From: Sideroxydans sp.
GTDB taxonomy: Bacteria; Pseudomonadota; Gammaproteobacteria; Burkholderiales; Gallionellaceae
NCBI GenBank assembly: GCA_030823965.1
Contig: JAVBYP010000276.1
Coordinates: 1 to 22,103 of the forward strand
Reading direction: 5' to 3'
Length of the DNA: 22,103 nucleotides
Shown: piece by piece, positions 1 through 8,706 of the stretch
Numbering within the stretch: the first letter of the stretch is position 1
How the letters are laid out: every line of letters starts with the position of its first letter
Translations under genes and position numbers: made by a program
The notes under the pieces: generated by a model
Databases searched by the model: none
Told to the model about the DNA's origin: nothing
The model's input: the letters and a program-made list of their open reading frames with translations, nothing else

Positions 1-1
1 T

Positions 2-64
2 TCGGGGGTGACGGCGGCTAGTTCTGCCGTGGTGGAAACCGCGGTAACGCCTGGCGTTAATTAA
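2..64 (+). CDS. possible 3' end of an upstream gene (partial)
   Basis: Frame 2 is open from the window edge to a TAA at 62-64 and reads as about 20 residues rich in Ala, Val and Thr. The other two forward frames stop early (TAG at 19-21 and TGA at 9-11). The stretch is too short and low in complexity to assign a family. Its stop codon overlaps the -35 element of the sigma-28 promoter candidate that serves the next gene. It could equally be non-coding. Confidence 0.25.
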   Translation, partial: SGVTAASSAVVETAVTPGVN

Positions 65-88
65 AGATAGACGCTCATTTGCCGCTAT
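62..88 (+). promoter_or_regulatory. sigma-28 (FliA) promoter candidate for the chemotaxis run
   Basis: TAAA at 62-65, exactly 15 bases, then GCCGCTAT at 81-88. The enterobacterial FliA consensus is TAAA-N15-GCCGATAA, so the -35 core and spacing are perfect and the -10 differs at two positions. The predicted start near 95 leaves a leader of about 44 bases before the receptor ATG at 139. Two other sites in the window share the same spacing, which raises confidence. Confidence 0.7.
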
Positions 89-138
89 GAACGACACAGG
101 TATCACTTTTATATGAATAGATTCAACAGGAGGAGAAA

Positions 139-1764
139 ATGAATAACTGGTGGAGCAAACTTTCGCTGAAGAACAAGCTGCAGATCCCCATCCAACTCAT
201 CTTGTTGGTCATCATGGTATTGGCTCAGCGATCTGCGCTGAGCACCTTTGAGGAGAGGGTGTTGGAAGAGGCGCGGCAAAAAGCCGAAGTCTCTGCCGAT
301 GGTGTGTTGAATGGACTCAACATGCTGATGCTCAATGGCATCATCAGCGATGCCGATCAACGTAAGCTCTACGTCGAGAAGATGGGGGCGTCGAACAAAG
401 TCACCGAGTTGCGCGTGATGCGCAACACACCCGTCATCGATCAGTTCGGGCCAGGCATGCCCTCAGAGCAAGCGGTAGATGAGCTAGACAGACTCGCACT
501 CTCAACAGGCAAACAACAGACTTCCATGGAAGAGGTCGAAGGGATGCACAAATTGCGTGTGATCGTTCCCTTCATCGCAATGAAGGACTTTAGAGGTACC
601 AACTGCTTGATGTGCCACATCGTTCCAGAAGGATCGATCAACGGTGCGGCCAGCATCACCTTAGATGTGTCTGAAGAATTCGCGCTGATGGATAAAGCGA
701 ACCAGATATTGTGGGGACTGCAAATCGTCGTGCAGATCGTTTTGTACTACCTCATCGGCTGGATCATCGGCTTCTTCATCCGCCCAACACAAGAGTTGCA
801 GGCGGCGATGGTCGCTATGCATGCCAGCGGCGACCTCGCCAAACGCGCTCCTGTGCGTAGTCAAGACGAAGTCGGACAGACCGTCATTGCATTCAATGCG
901 CTCGCTAACAACTTCCAAGTCATCGTCACTCAAGTCGATGGGCAAGCGAAGCAAGTGGCGACTGCGGCACATGGGCTTTCAGAAGATGCGGCGATCCTTT
1001 CGGACAGTGTGCAAAAACAGAGTGATGCTGCGGGTGTCGTCGCCAGTGCGGTGTCTCAGGTCAGTTCCAGCATCAGCAGTGTCGCGGAAGGTACGGATCG
1101 TGTGGCCAAGCTCTCCAATGAGAGTCTGGAGCGTGCCAATCGTGGTCATGAGAGCTTGCAAGAGATGGTGCAAGAGCTGGAGCACGTCGAGGCTGCGGTG
1201 CGCGAGATCGCTACGGCAGTCAGTGAGTTCGTCGCCAACACGCAAAGCATCACCGACATGACACAGCAAGTGCGAGACATCGCTGAACAGACCAATTTGC
1301 TGGCTTTGAATGCGGCGATCGAAGCGGCGCGTGCGGGTGAGCAAGGCCGTGGCTTCGCCGTGGTCGCCGACGAGGTGCGCAAACTTGCAGAGAAATCCGC
1401 TCATTCTGCGACGCAGATCGACGAAGTGACGCAGTCGCTCGGTGCGCAATCCACCAAGGTGGAAAAGACCGTGCAGCGCGGTATGACTGCACTGCAGACC
1501 AGCCAAGACCACGTGCGCGATGTCACCGCTATCCTTGTACAGTCCAATGAATCGGTGGGTGGCGTGAATCAAGGTCTGGAAGAGATATCGCGCTCTATCA
1601 ATACGCAACGTGATGCGACGCAAGAGATCGCGCGCAACGTCGAGCGTATCGCCGGTATGTCACAGCAGAGCAATGCCATCGTGCAGCGTACCGTGACGGC
1701 AGTGAAGGGGATGGAGCAGGTCTCGGCCAATCTGAGTAGCACGGTGGGACGCTTCAAAGTCTGA
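139..1764 (+). CDS. Methyl-accepting chemotaxis protein with periplasmic c-type heme motif
   Basis: This is a 541-residue transmembrane chemoreceptor. One membrane helix lies near residues 14-31, a periplasmic sensor covers about 32-192, a second helix about 193-214, then HAMP (about 215-265) and the cytoplasmic signalling domain to the end. The signalling tip carries the hallmark [20 protein letters not shown]. The sensor contains CLMCH at residues 156-160, a CxxCH site for covalent heme c attachment, so it probably reads redox state or a diatomic gas in the periplasm. Related Tll0287-like/DUF3365 and Geobacter PAS-type heme sensors are known; the exact ligand here is inference. The C-terminus ends in GRFKV with no CheR-docking xWxxF pentapeptide. 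The start is fixed by AGGAGGAG at 128-135. It is first in the run and lies behind a sigma-28 site. Confidence 0.93.
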   Translation: MNNWWSKLSLKNKLQIPIQLILLVIMVLAQRSALSTFEERVLEEARQKAEVSADGVLNGLNMLMLNGIISDADQRKLYVEKMGASNKVTELRVMRNTPVIDQFGPGMPSEQAVDELDRLALSTGKQQTSMEEVEGMHKLRVIVPFIAMKDFRGTNCLMCHIVPEGSINGAASITLDVSEEFALMDKANQILWGLQIVVQIVLYYLIGWIIGFFIRPTQELQAAMVAMHASGDLAKRAPVRSQDEVGQTVIAFNALANNFQVIVTQVDGQAKQVATAAHGLSEDAAILSDSVQKQSDAAGVVASAVSQVSSSISSVAEGTDRVAKLSNESLERANRGHESLQEMVQELEHVEAAVREIATAVSEFVANTQSITDMTQQVRDIAEQTNLLALNAAIEAARAGEQGRGFAVVADEVRKLAEKSAHSATQIDEVTQSLGAQSTKVEKTVQRGMTALQTSQDHVRDVTAILVQSNESVGGVNQGLEEISRSINTQRDATQEIARNVERIAGMSQQSNAIVQRTVTAVKGMEQVSANLSSTVGRFKV

Positions 1765-1825
1765 CATCCGCATATAAGAAAATACATGCGCCAAAGCATG
1801 ATGAGCTTGAGATAGGAGGAAGGTG

Positions 1826-3448
1826 ATGCTGAAGGATATGACCATCAGAAAGAAGTTCACGGTGCTGATCGCCATGGCTTTGGTCGGCCTATTGCTGCTG
1901 CCAATCATCGATCTCATGAGTGAGCGCTCATCACTGTTAGAGGATAGGAAGCTGAAGACGCAGCAGGTGGTGCAAGTCGCCTACAGCGTCATCGAGCACT
2001 TTCAGCAATTGGTCGCTGAAGGAAAAATGACTGAGGATGCCGCCAAGGCGGAAGCTATAGCCACGGTCAAGTTGATGCGATATGGCAACAACGATTATTT
2101 CTGGATCAATGATATGCAACCGATGATGGTCATGCACCCGCTGAAGCCTGAATTGGATGGTAAAGACCTATCTGAAGCAAAGGACCCCACGGGTCTCAAG
2201 TTGTTCGTGGAGTTCGTGAATGTCGTCAAGAAAGACGGCGGTGGATTCGTCGAATATCACTGGCCCAAACCGGGGCAAGAGCAACCTGTCGCCAAGATAT
2301 CCTATGTATCAGGCTTTGCTCCGTGGGGATGGGTGGTCGGTTCGGGGATCTATGTGGATGACGTGGAGGCGATCTTCCGTGCGCACCTCCTCCGTGGGGG
2401 GCTCATCATCGCCGCAGTACTCATCGTCATCGCCGCTTTGATGCTGCTGCTCTCGAACAGCATCATCGCCTCCGTCAACGGATTGCGTCAGACCATCTCG
2501 CAGATCGCTGCTTCCAACGATCTGACCTTGCGTGCCAAGGAAGGGTTGGATGAGCCAGGACAATCCGCAAAGGCATTCAATCATTTGATGGAGAGTTTCT
2601 CGAAGATCATCAGCTCGGTTCGAGCTAATAGTGAGAACGTCACCGCCACGGCCAAGGAACTCACGGCCACTTCTTCGCGAATCACAGCGGGCACACAGGT
2701 GCAGAGTGAAGAATCCGCCTCCACTGCTGCTGCTGTCGAACAGATCACCGTCAGCATCAATTCGGTGGCGGACAATACGAATGACGTCCGCAAACTCGCA
2801 GAGCACAGCTTGAAGCAGACCGAGCAAGGTCATCGCAGTGTGGACGAGTTGATCGGTGAGGTCGCTCAAGTCCAGAACACTGTCAACCAGATCGCGATAT
2901 CAGTGAAAGAGTTCGTCGATAGCACCCGTTCCATCGCCGGCATGACGCAACAAGTCAAAGAGATCGCCGATCAGACCAATCTGCTCGCACTGAATGCCGC
3001 TATCGAAGCGGCACGCGCTGGTGAGCAAGGCAGGGGCTTCGCAGTGGTGGCGGATGAGGTGCGCAAACTGGCTGAGAAGTCCGCGCAATCCGCCAATGAG
3101 ATCGACCGAGTCACCCAATCGTTGAACGGCAAATCGGCGCAGGTCGAAGCGACCGTGCAAGGTGGATTGAACTCGCTCAAAGCGACACAAGAACATGTGG
3201 CGCAGGTGTCTGCTGTATTGGCGTCGGCTGGAGACGCAGTCTCCAAATCAAGCAAGGGCGTGGACGACATCGCTATCGCTGTCGGTGAGCAGAGCCAAGC
3301 CAGCAACGAGATCGCAAAGCATGTGGAAAAGATCGCACAGATGTCGGAAGAGAACCACTCGGCAGTGGATCTGGCGGGGCAAGAGATCGCCCATTTAGAA
3401 AGATTGGCTGAAGAATTGCACGAATCGGTCAGTCGATTCCGTGTTTAA
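1826..3448 (+). CDS. Methyl-accepting chemotaxis protein with single Cache sensor (sCache_2 type)
   Basis: This is a transmembrane chemoreceptor of 540 residues. After the first helix (about 9-31) the periplasmic part shows typical sCache_2 features: the stretch [11 protein letters not shown], a later LDGKDLSE segment, and the [18 protein letters not shown] ending. A second helix at about 190-213 leads to HAMP and a full signalling domain with the conserved tip. Such Cache domains usually bind small organic ligands such as carboxylates; the ligand is unknown here. A GTG at 1823 could add one residue, but the Shine-Dalgarno at 1813-1820 is better spaced for ATG 1826. The signalling half is closely similar to that of the preceding receptor, while the sensor is unrelated. 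It ends in SRFRV without a CheR pentapeptide and is followed 11 bp later by the next receptor. Confidence 0.93.
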   Translation: MLKDMTIRKKFTVLIAMALVGLLLLPIIDLMSERSSLLEDRKLKTQQVVQVAYSVIEHFQQLVAEGKMTEDAAKAEAIATVKLMRYGNNDYFWINDMQPMMVMHPLKPELDGKDLSEAKDPTGLKLFVEFVNVVKKDGGGFVEYHWPKPGQEQPVAKISYVSGFAPWGWVVGSGIYVDDVEAIFRAHLLRGGLIIAAVLIVIAALMLLLSNSIIASVNGLRQTISQIAASNDLTLRAKEGLDEPGQSAKAFNHLMESFSKIISSVRANSENVTATAKELTATSSRITAGTQVQSEESASTAAAVEQITVSINSVADNTNDVRKLAEHSLKQTEQGHRSVDELIGEVAQVQNTVNQIAISVKEFVDSTRSIAGMTQQVKEIADQTNLLALNAAIEAARAGEQGRGFAVVADEVRKLAEKSAQSANEIDRVTQSLNGKSAQVEATVQGGLNSLKATQEHVAQVSAVLASAGDAVSKSSKGVDDIAIAVGEQSQASNEIAKHVEKIAQMSEENHSAVDLAGQEIAHLERLAEELHESVSRFRV

Positions 3449-3459
3449 GGAGGAGCATC

Positions 3460-5538
3460 ATGCAGAATAAGAACGCATATGTATCGCAGAAAGAGGTCAC
3501 GTTCCCCAATGGAACGGTACTCATTTCCAAAACGGACACCAAGGGCATCATCACTTACTGTGATGATGAGTTCGAGAAGATCTCTGGCTATACACGGGCT
3601 GAACTCATCGGCAAGAGCCACAACATCGTACGTCACCCAGATATGCCACCACAGGCGTTCAAGTGGCTATGGGACACACTGAAAGAAGAACGACCATGGC
3701 GCGGTATGGTGAAGAACCGCTGCAAGAACGGTGACCATTACTGGGTGCGTGCCACCGTGGCGCCTATCATCGAGAACCAAAAGATCATCGGCTATGTATC
3801 AGTCAGAAAGTCGCCTACACGCCAGCAGGTGGCAGAAGCTGAGGCCATGTATCGAGAGTTGAACAAGAGTGGCAACCAGATCGTCTCAAAATACGAAGGG
3901 TTCAAGGTCAAGAACTGGTCCTTGAAGGCAAAATTGCAGGCGGTCATCCAAGTGCCGCTGCTAGTCATTTTGACCGCAGCTCAGCTGTACATCACCAATG
4001 GCACTGAGCAAGAGGCGATGCATCAGGCTCAAGAGAAAGGTGAGCAAGTCGCCAGTCAATTCATTGATAACGAGAACATGTTGATGGTCACAGGACAGAT
4101 CAGTGACGAGGCCAATCGCAAACTACTCATCACTAAAGCCACGGCATCGGGACACGTCAAATCCGTCAGCATCCTGCGCTCCCCACAACTGATCGAACAA
4201 TACGGTGCAGGCATGTCAGGTCAGCAGGCGACAGAAGACATACAGCGAAAGGTGATGGAGACAAAACAGAGCAGCGTGATGTTCATGAACGATGCGGCGG
4301 GTGATCCTGTGCTGCGCATCGTCACCCCTTACTTGTTGAGCAAAGACTTCCACGGCACGGATTGCACCGCGTGTCATGCGGGTGGTGAGGGTGCTGTGTC
4401 TGGCGCTTCCGATATCACCATCGATCTCAAGGCAGACATGGCACGCATCCATGCTGTAGAGCGCAACATCATCATTGGGCAGATCGCCTTGCAGGTGTTC
4501 CTGTTCTTCTTCATCGGTTACTGCGTGGATGTGTTCATCCGGCGTCCGTTGAAACAAGTCGATAGAGAGTTCCGCAACATCATGGAAGGCAATCTAGATA
4601 CCGAGTTGGATATCAGTATCAAGGATGAGATGGGCGCGCTGCTGTGTGAGATACAGACGATGCAAGCCTATCTGCGCACGATGGTGGACGAGATCGTCAC
4701 CCCTGTCGCCAAGATGCAAGCCCATGTGAGTGAGGTGGATGGCAAGATCAGCACCGTCGCCAGCAATGCGCTTACTGAGCAGGATCAGATACAGACCATC
4801 GCTGCGACCATGGAGCAATTCAGCCAATCCATCGCTGAAGTGGCCAGCATGTCTTCCGAATCGCTGGCAGAGATGAAACGCACACAATCCATCGTCGAGC
4901 AGAACAACAGTAATATGGGGCTCAGCATCAGTGCCACCAGCAAGGTCGCGGAAACCGTCAAGAGTTCGAGCAAGACCATCTCTGATCTAGGCGAATCCAT
5001 CCAGAAGATCGGTGTCATCGCCAATTCCATCAAGGAGATCGCTGACCAGACCAACCTGCTCGCGCTGAATGCGGCCATCGAGGCGGCACGTGCAGGTGAG
5101 CAAGGTCGCGGCTTCGCCGTGGTGGCCGACGAGGTGCGCAAGTTGGCAGAGCGCACCGCGACCAGCACCAAGGATATCGCCAGCACCATCTCAGAGATCA
5201 CCTCCATCTCCAACGAGGCAGTCAAAGCGATGGGCGGTGCGGTGGTCGAAGTCGAATCGGGTATCGCGCTCATCCGTAAGAATGGCGAAGGATTGAAAGA
5301 GATCATGAATGCGACGGTCTCCATGTCTAGTCGTATCGATCACATCGCACTGGCCTCGAAAGAGCAATCGGCAGCCGGTGAGAATGTCGCCAAGAGTCTG
5401 GAACATATCACCAGCTTGGTGGATGAGAACACGCGCTCGGTGCAATCGACCAAAGTCGCGGCTGAAGAATTGGCGAAATCTGCCGATGAACTCAGCAGGG
5501 CAGGATATCCGCTGACGAAATGCGCAATGAATCAATAG
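3460..5538 (+). CDS. Chemoreceptor with cytoplasmic Aer-like PAS plus periplasmic c-heme domain
   Basis: This 692-residue receptor carries two candidate redox sensors. Residues about 15-115 form an Aer-type PAS that keeps the E. coli Aer residues tied to FAD binding or function: R58, H59 and D61 in IVRHPDMP, W80, N86 and Y94. A membrane helix follows at about 157-177, then a periplasmic domain homologous to that of the first receptor, with CTACH (heme c site) at residues 302-306. A second helix (about 337-359), HAMP and the signalling domain with the conserved tip (about 525-565) complete it. The SD AAGGAGGAG at 3447-3455 overlaps the end of the previous gene, so the two are co-transcribed. 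The last dozen residues, ending [11 protein letters not shown], do not look like a normal receptor tail. FAD and heme binding are inferred from motifs. Confidence 0.93.
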   Translation: MQNKNAYVSQKEVTFPNGTVLISKTDTKGIITYCDDEFEKISGYTRAELIGKSHNIVRHPDMPPQAFKWLWDTLKEERPWRGMVKNRCKNGDHYWVRATVAPIIENQKIIGYVSVRKSPTRQQVAEAEAMYRELNKSGNQIVSKYEGFKVKNWSLKAKLQAVIQVPLLVILTAAQLYITNGTEQEAMHQAQEKGEQVASQFIDNENMLMVTGQISDEANRKLLITKATASGHVKSVSILRSPQLIEQYGAGMSGQQATEDIQRKVMETKQSSVMFMNDAAGDPVLRIVTPYLLSKDFHGTDCTACHAGGEGAVSGASDITIDLKADMARIHAVERNIIIGQIALQVFLFFFIGYCVDVFIRRPLKQVDREFRNIMEGNLDTELDISIKDEMGALLCEIQTMQAYLRTMVDEIVTPVAKMQAHVSEVDGKISTVASNALTEQDQIQTIAATMEQFSQSIAEVASMSSESLAEMKRTQSIVEQNNSNMGLSISATSKVAETVKSSSKTISDLGESIQKIGVIANSIKEIADQTNLLALNAAIEAARAGEQGRGFAVVADEVRKLAERTATSTKDIASTISEITSISNEAVKAMGGAVVEVESGIALIRKNGEGLKEIMNATVSMSSRIDHIALASKEQSAAGENVAKSLEHITSLVDENTRSVQSTKVAAEELAKSADELSRAGYPLTKCAMNQ

Positions 5539-5566
5539 AGTGGTAATGAAACATTAGGAGAATACG

Positions 5567-6511
5567 ATGTCAGACCTGTTAAAGAACATCGATGCCCGTA
5601 CCAAATTGGCGGGCACCAACAAACTAGAGATACTCATGTTCTCTCTTGGTAAAGACTTACGTACCGGGCGCGATGAGACTTTCGGCATCAACGTATTCAA
5701 GGTGCGCGAGGTGATGCGTATCCCCGCCATCACGCGCGCACCCGAGATGCCACCCTCAGTCGAAGGCATGGTCAGTCTGCGCGGGTCGTTGGTACCCGTC
5801 ATCGACCTGGCCAAGTACATCGGCATGGAGCCGGATGGCAAGCCGGAGATCATGATCGTCACCGAATACAACGGCCATACCCAGGGCTTCCTCGTGAAGT
5901 CAGTAGATAACATCTTGCGTCTAGACTGGTCTGCCATGCGCGTACCGCCTGAGATGTTGGCGGCGGAAATGGGTGGCTTGGTGACCGCCATCACCGAGCT
6001 CAAGGATAAGCGCTTGGTCATGATGCTCGACGTCGAGAAGGTGTTGGCTGAGACGGGGCATTTTGGTTCTGATGACATCATCTTCAAGTCAGTGCAACAC
6101 CTAGGTAAAGAAGACCGTACGGTCTTCTTTGCGGACGATTCATCTGTTGCGCGCAATCAGATCGCCAAAACATTGGATGCGATGGGGGTGAAACATATCT
6201 CGGCGATCAATGGGCGAAAAGCGTGGGATGAGTTGGCGCGTATGGCCGACTACGCCGATGCCAGTCATACACCGCTTAAGCACATATTGCAGGTCATCCT
6301 GACCGATGTCGAGATGCCGGAGATGGATGGTTACATGCTGACTCGTAAGATCAAGTCGGACAAACGCTTCAACGGTATTCCTGTGCTGATGCACTCGTCT
6401 CTGTCGAACAGTCAGAACGCTCAATTGGGCAAGGCGGTCGGAGTCGACGAATACGTACCGAAGTTCGAGCCGCAGAAATTGTCGCAGACGCTGGCGCGTC
6501 TTTTAGCTTAA
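5567..6511 (+). CDS. cheV: CheV-type coupling protein (CheW domain plus receiver), first copy
   Basis: This 314-residue protein has an N-terminal CheW-like domain (about 1-165; FGINVFKVREV, then a GMVSLRGSLVPVIDL core) and a C-terminal receiver domain. The receiver has the acidic pair in FFADDSS, the phospho-acceptor D247 in VILTDVEMP, MHSSLS at the Thr/Ser position, and the conserved Lys in VPKFEP. CheV couples receptors to CheA and is modulated by phosphorylation from CheA, which suits an adaptation role. SD AGGAG lies at 5556-5560. It is followed 10 bp later by a second CheV. With no stand-alone cheW in the window, the two CheVs may supply much of the coupling function. Confidence 0.93.
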   Translation: MSDLLKNIDARTKLAGTNKLEILMFSLGKDLRTGRDETFGINVFKVREVMRIPAITRAPEMPPSVEGMVSLRGSLVPVIDLAKYIGMEPDGKPEIMIVTEYNGHTQGFLVKSVDNILRLDWSAMRVPPEMLAAEMGGLVTAITELKDKRLVMMLDVEKVLAETGHFGSDDIIFKSVQHLGKEDRTVFFADDSSVARNQIAKTLDAMGVKHISAINGRKAWDELARMADYADASHTPLKHILQVILTDVEMPEMDGYMLTRKIKSDKRFNGIPVLMHSSLSNSQNAQLGKAVGVDEYVPKFEPQKLSQTLARLLA

Positions 6512-6521
6512 GGAGCGAAAC

Positions 6522-7463
6522 ATGAGCTACACAGAAGATATGTCGTCATCGGATAGCTTGCTCGACCACGTCGATGCGCGCACCAATCTGGCGGGCACCA
6601 ACAAGATGGAGATCCTGCTGTTCAATCTGGGCAGTGATGAGAAGTTCGGCATCAACGTGTTCAAGGTGAAAGAGGTGTCGCATGCGGGCAAGATCACCCG
6701 CACACCCAACATGCCAAGTGGAGTTGATGGCATCGTCAGTCTGCGCGGCCATGTCATGCCAGTACTCAATCTTGCCCGTTTCATGGGCATACAGTATGCA
6801 GAGCAGCATCAGACCATGATGGTGGCCGAATACAACACACATATCCTAGGCTTCTTGGTGAAAGAGGTCGATCGCATCATCCGTGTGGATTGGGACAAGG
6901 TGCGTCCGACCGAAGGCATGCTGTCAGACAAGGGCGCGCTGATCACGGCCATCACAAATCTAGAAGATGGATCTTTGGTCTCGATCTTGGACGTCGAGCA
7001 GATACTTTCCGATGCGTTCGGTGAAGCGATCGTTGGTAACGTCGAGAAAGTCGAATCAGGGCATGATTTATGTGTCTTCTTCGCAGATGACTCCATGGTC
7101 GCACGCCGTAAGATCGCGGAGACGTTGGACAAGATGGGCGTCAAACACATCCAAGCCAACAATGGACAGGAAGCGTGGGATAGGTTGCGCACCATGGCCG
7201 ATGCGGTACAACACAGCGGACAGAGCATGCGCGACCAGATGCAAGTGATCCTGACCGATGCCGAGATGCCAGCGATGGATGGCTATGTGCTGACGCAGAA
7301 CATCAAGAACGACCGCCGCTTCGACGGTATCCCAGTGGTGATGCATTCGTCATTGTCATCGGATGCCAATCGAGCGATGGGTAAGCGGGTCGGTGTCGAC
7401 TATTACGTACCGAAGTTCGACTCGATGATCTTGTCGTCTACGTTGCGACCGCTGCTGACGTAA
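6522..7463 (+). CDS. cheV: CheV-type coupling protein (CheW domain plus receiver), second copy
   Basis: This 313-residue paralogue of the preceding gene has the same two-domain order and a very similar N-terminus (LAGTNKMEILLFNLG). The CheW part keeps FGINVFKVKEV and IVSLRGHVMPVLNL. The receiver keeps ADDSMVARRK, phospho-acceptor D246 in VILTDAEMP, MHSSLS and YVPKFDS. Sequence differences are spread along the length, so the pair is an old tandem duplication rather than a recent copy. The AAGGAG Shine-Dalgarno at 6510-6515 overlaps the TAA of the first copy, indicating translational coupling. Confidence 0.93.
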   Translation: MSYTEDMSSSDSLLDHVDARTNLAGTNKMEILLFNLGSDEKFGINVFKVKEVSHAGKITRTPNMPSGVDGIVSLRGHVMPVLNLARFMGIQYAEQHQTMMVAEYNTHILGFLVKEVDRIIRVDWDKVRPTEGMLSDKGALITAITNLEDGSLVSILDVEQILSDAFGEAIVGNVEKVESGHDLCVFFADDSMVARRKIAETLDKMGVKHIQANNGQEAWDRLRTMADAVQHSGQSMRDQMQVILTDAEMPAMDGYVLTQNIKNDRRFDGIPVVMHSSLSSDANRAMGKRVGVDYYVPKFDSMILSSTLRPLLT

Positions 7464-7491
7464 AGAAATATAAAAGTATTAGGAGATCGAC

Positions 7492-7890
7492 ATGGGTATA
7501 GAAAACACAAAATTCTTGGTGGTGGATGACTTCTCGACGATGCGACGCATCGTGCGTAACTTGCTCAAAGAGCTGGGGTTCTCCAACGTGCAAGAGGCAG
7601 AGGACGGCGTGGATGCGCTCAATAAATTGCGCGGCGACCAATTCGACTTCGTCGTGTCCGACTGGAACATGCCCAATATGACCGGTATCGAGCTATTGCG
7701 TGCCATCCGTGCGGATGCGTCACTCAAACACCTGCCTGTGTTGATGGTGACGGCAGAGGCGAAGAAAGAGAACATCATCGAGGCGGCACAAGCAGGGGCA
7801 TCTGGTTATGTGGTCAAGCCATTCACGGCGGCGACCCTGGACGAGAAGCTCAAGAAGATATTCGCGGCGTTCCCGCAATTGAACAAGTGA
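7492..7890 (+). CDS. cheY: Chemotaxis response regulator CheY
   Basis: This 132-residue single receiver domain, once phosphorylated by CheA, binds the flagellar switch protein FliM and changes the direction of rotation. It matches E. coli CheY almost throughout, and the functional residues fall at the same numbers: D12, D13, phospho-acceptor D57 in [11 protein letters not shown]87, Y106 and K109 in [11 protein letters not shown]. It lacks an output domain, as expected. SD AGGAG lies at 7481-7485. It is followed 7 bp later by its phosphatase gene cheZ, the usual pairing. Confidence 0.98.
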   Translation: MGIENTKFLVVDDFSTMRRIVRNLLKELGFSNVQEAEDGVDALNKLRGDQFDFVVSDWNMPNMTGIELLRAIRADASLKHLPVLMVTAEAKKENIIEAAQAGASGYVVKPFTAATLDEKLKKIFAAFPQLNK

Positions 7891-7897
7891 GGCAGAC

Positions 7898-8629
7898 ATG
7901 GCGACCCATAACGCAAGCAATGATTCCGATGATCTCGAAGCGCTGTTCGACAGCATCATCGCAGCAAACTCTGACGAGGATAAACCTGAGACCGCGAAAG
8001 TGATCCCACTCAATGCGGATGCCGAACAAGCTAAGGTCATCAACCAGGTCGGACAGATGGCGCGCAAACTTCACGACACACTGCGTGAACTCGGTCTGCA
8101 TACGGAGATAGAGAAGGCTGCTTCCACCATCCCTGACGCGCGTGACCGCTTGAACTATGTGGCGACGCTGACTCAGCAAGCAGCCGAGCGTGTCCTCAAT
8201 GCGACAGAGGCGGCACAACCTGTCGTGGATAAGCTGGGTTCTGAATCACAAAGACTCGCCTCTCAGTGGGACATGTTGTTCGAGAAAAAATTGGATGTGA
8301 AGCAATTCAAAGAGCTCGTCATACAGACTCACTCTTTCTTGCACGAGACGCCAAAGCAGACCAAGACGACCAATGCCTACTTGACCGAGATCATGATGGC
8401 GCAGGACTTCCAAGACCTCACGGGGCAGGTCATCAAGAAGATCATCCATTTGACGCAAGAGATGGAGCAACAACTTGTGTCGCTGCTCTTGGAGAACGCA
8501 CCTCCGGCGGTGAAGGCGGAGATCAATACGGGGTTGCTGAATGGTCCTGTCATCAATGGAGCAGGGCGTAACGACGTCGTCACGAGTCAAGATCAGGTCG
8601 ATGATCTGTTAGAGAGTCTGGGATTCTAG
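7898..8629 (+). CDS. cheZ: CheY-phosphate phosphatase CheZ
   Basis: This 243-residue, mostly helical protein dephosphorylates CheY-P and so ends the tumble signal. It contains the catalytic motif AQDFQDLTGQVIKK; D173 and Q177 correspond to E. coli D143 and Q147, the latter being the catalytic glutamine. The C-terminus QDQVDDLLESLGF is the CheY-binding tail, nearly identical to E. coli. A long, less conserved linker precedes the tail. GAGG at 7889-7892 overlaps the cheY stop codon, so the two are coupled. A palindromic REP doublet starts 13 bp after its stop. Confidence 0.97.
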   Translation: MATHNASNDSDDLEALFDSIIAANSDEDKPETAKVIPLNADAEQAKVINQVGQMARKLHDTLRELGLHTEIEKAASTIPDARDRLNYVATLTQQAAERVLNATEAAQPVVDKLGSESQRLASQWDMLFEKKLDVKQFKELVIQTHSFLHETPKQTKTTNAYLTEIMMAQDFQDLTGQVIKKIIHLTQEMEQQLVSLLLENAPPAVKAEINTGLLNGPVINGAGRNDVVTSQDQVDDLLESLGF

Positions 8630-8642
8630 TATCGAGGATTTT

Positions 8643-8693
8643 GTAGGTCGGGCTTCAGCCCGACACGGAATGTCGGGCTGAAGCCCGACCTAC
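8643..8693. repeat. REP-type palindromic doublet (BIME-like) between cheZ and cheA
   Basis: Two inverted 22-base arms (8643-8664 and 8672-8693) are exact reverse complements separated by 7 bases. Each arm starts with the GTAG tetranucleotide, a hallmark of REP elements linked to RAYT/TnpA-REP transposases, and each arm is itself a hairpin (GTCGGGC, loop TTCA, GCCCGAC). The whole can fold as one long stem or as two short ones. No T-run follows, so it is not a classical terminator. It ends directly before the cheA Shine-Dalgarno (GAGGAG, 8694-8699). No REP transposase gene is in the window. Confidence 0.85.
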
Positions 8694-8706
8694 GAGGAGT
8701 GAAAAA

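Noticed and set aside
1146..1382. Antisense ORF with a repeated [25 protein letters not shown] start, also seen opposite the other receptors
   Set aside because: It is the mirror of the conserved receptor signalling tip, which is nearly identical in sequence in all six receptors; no ribosome site or separate coding signal.
1794..1809. Short hairpin CATGC / GCATG between the first two receptors
   Set aside because: Only five base pairs and no T-run; the genes are likely co-transcribed.
1823..1825. GTG at 1823 as the start of the Cache receptor
   Set aside because: It lies only two bases after the Shine-Dalgarno at 1814-1820; ATG 1826 has better spacing.
8643..8693. REP doublet as an intrinsic terminator between cheZ and cheA
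   Set aside because: The stem is strong but followed by GAGGAGTGAAAAAATG, with no T-run; repeat identity explains it better.
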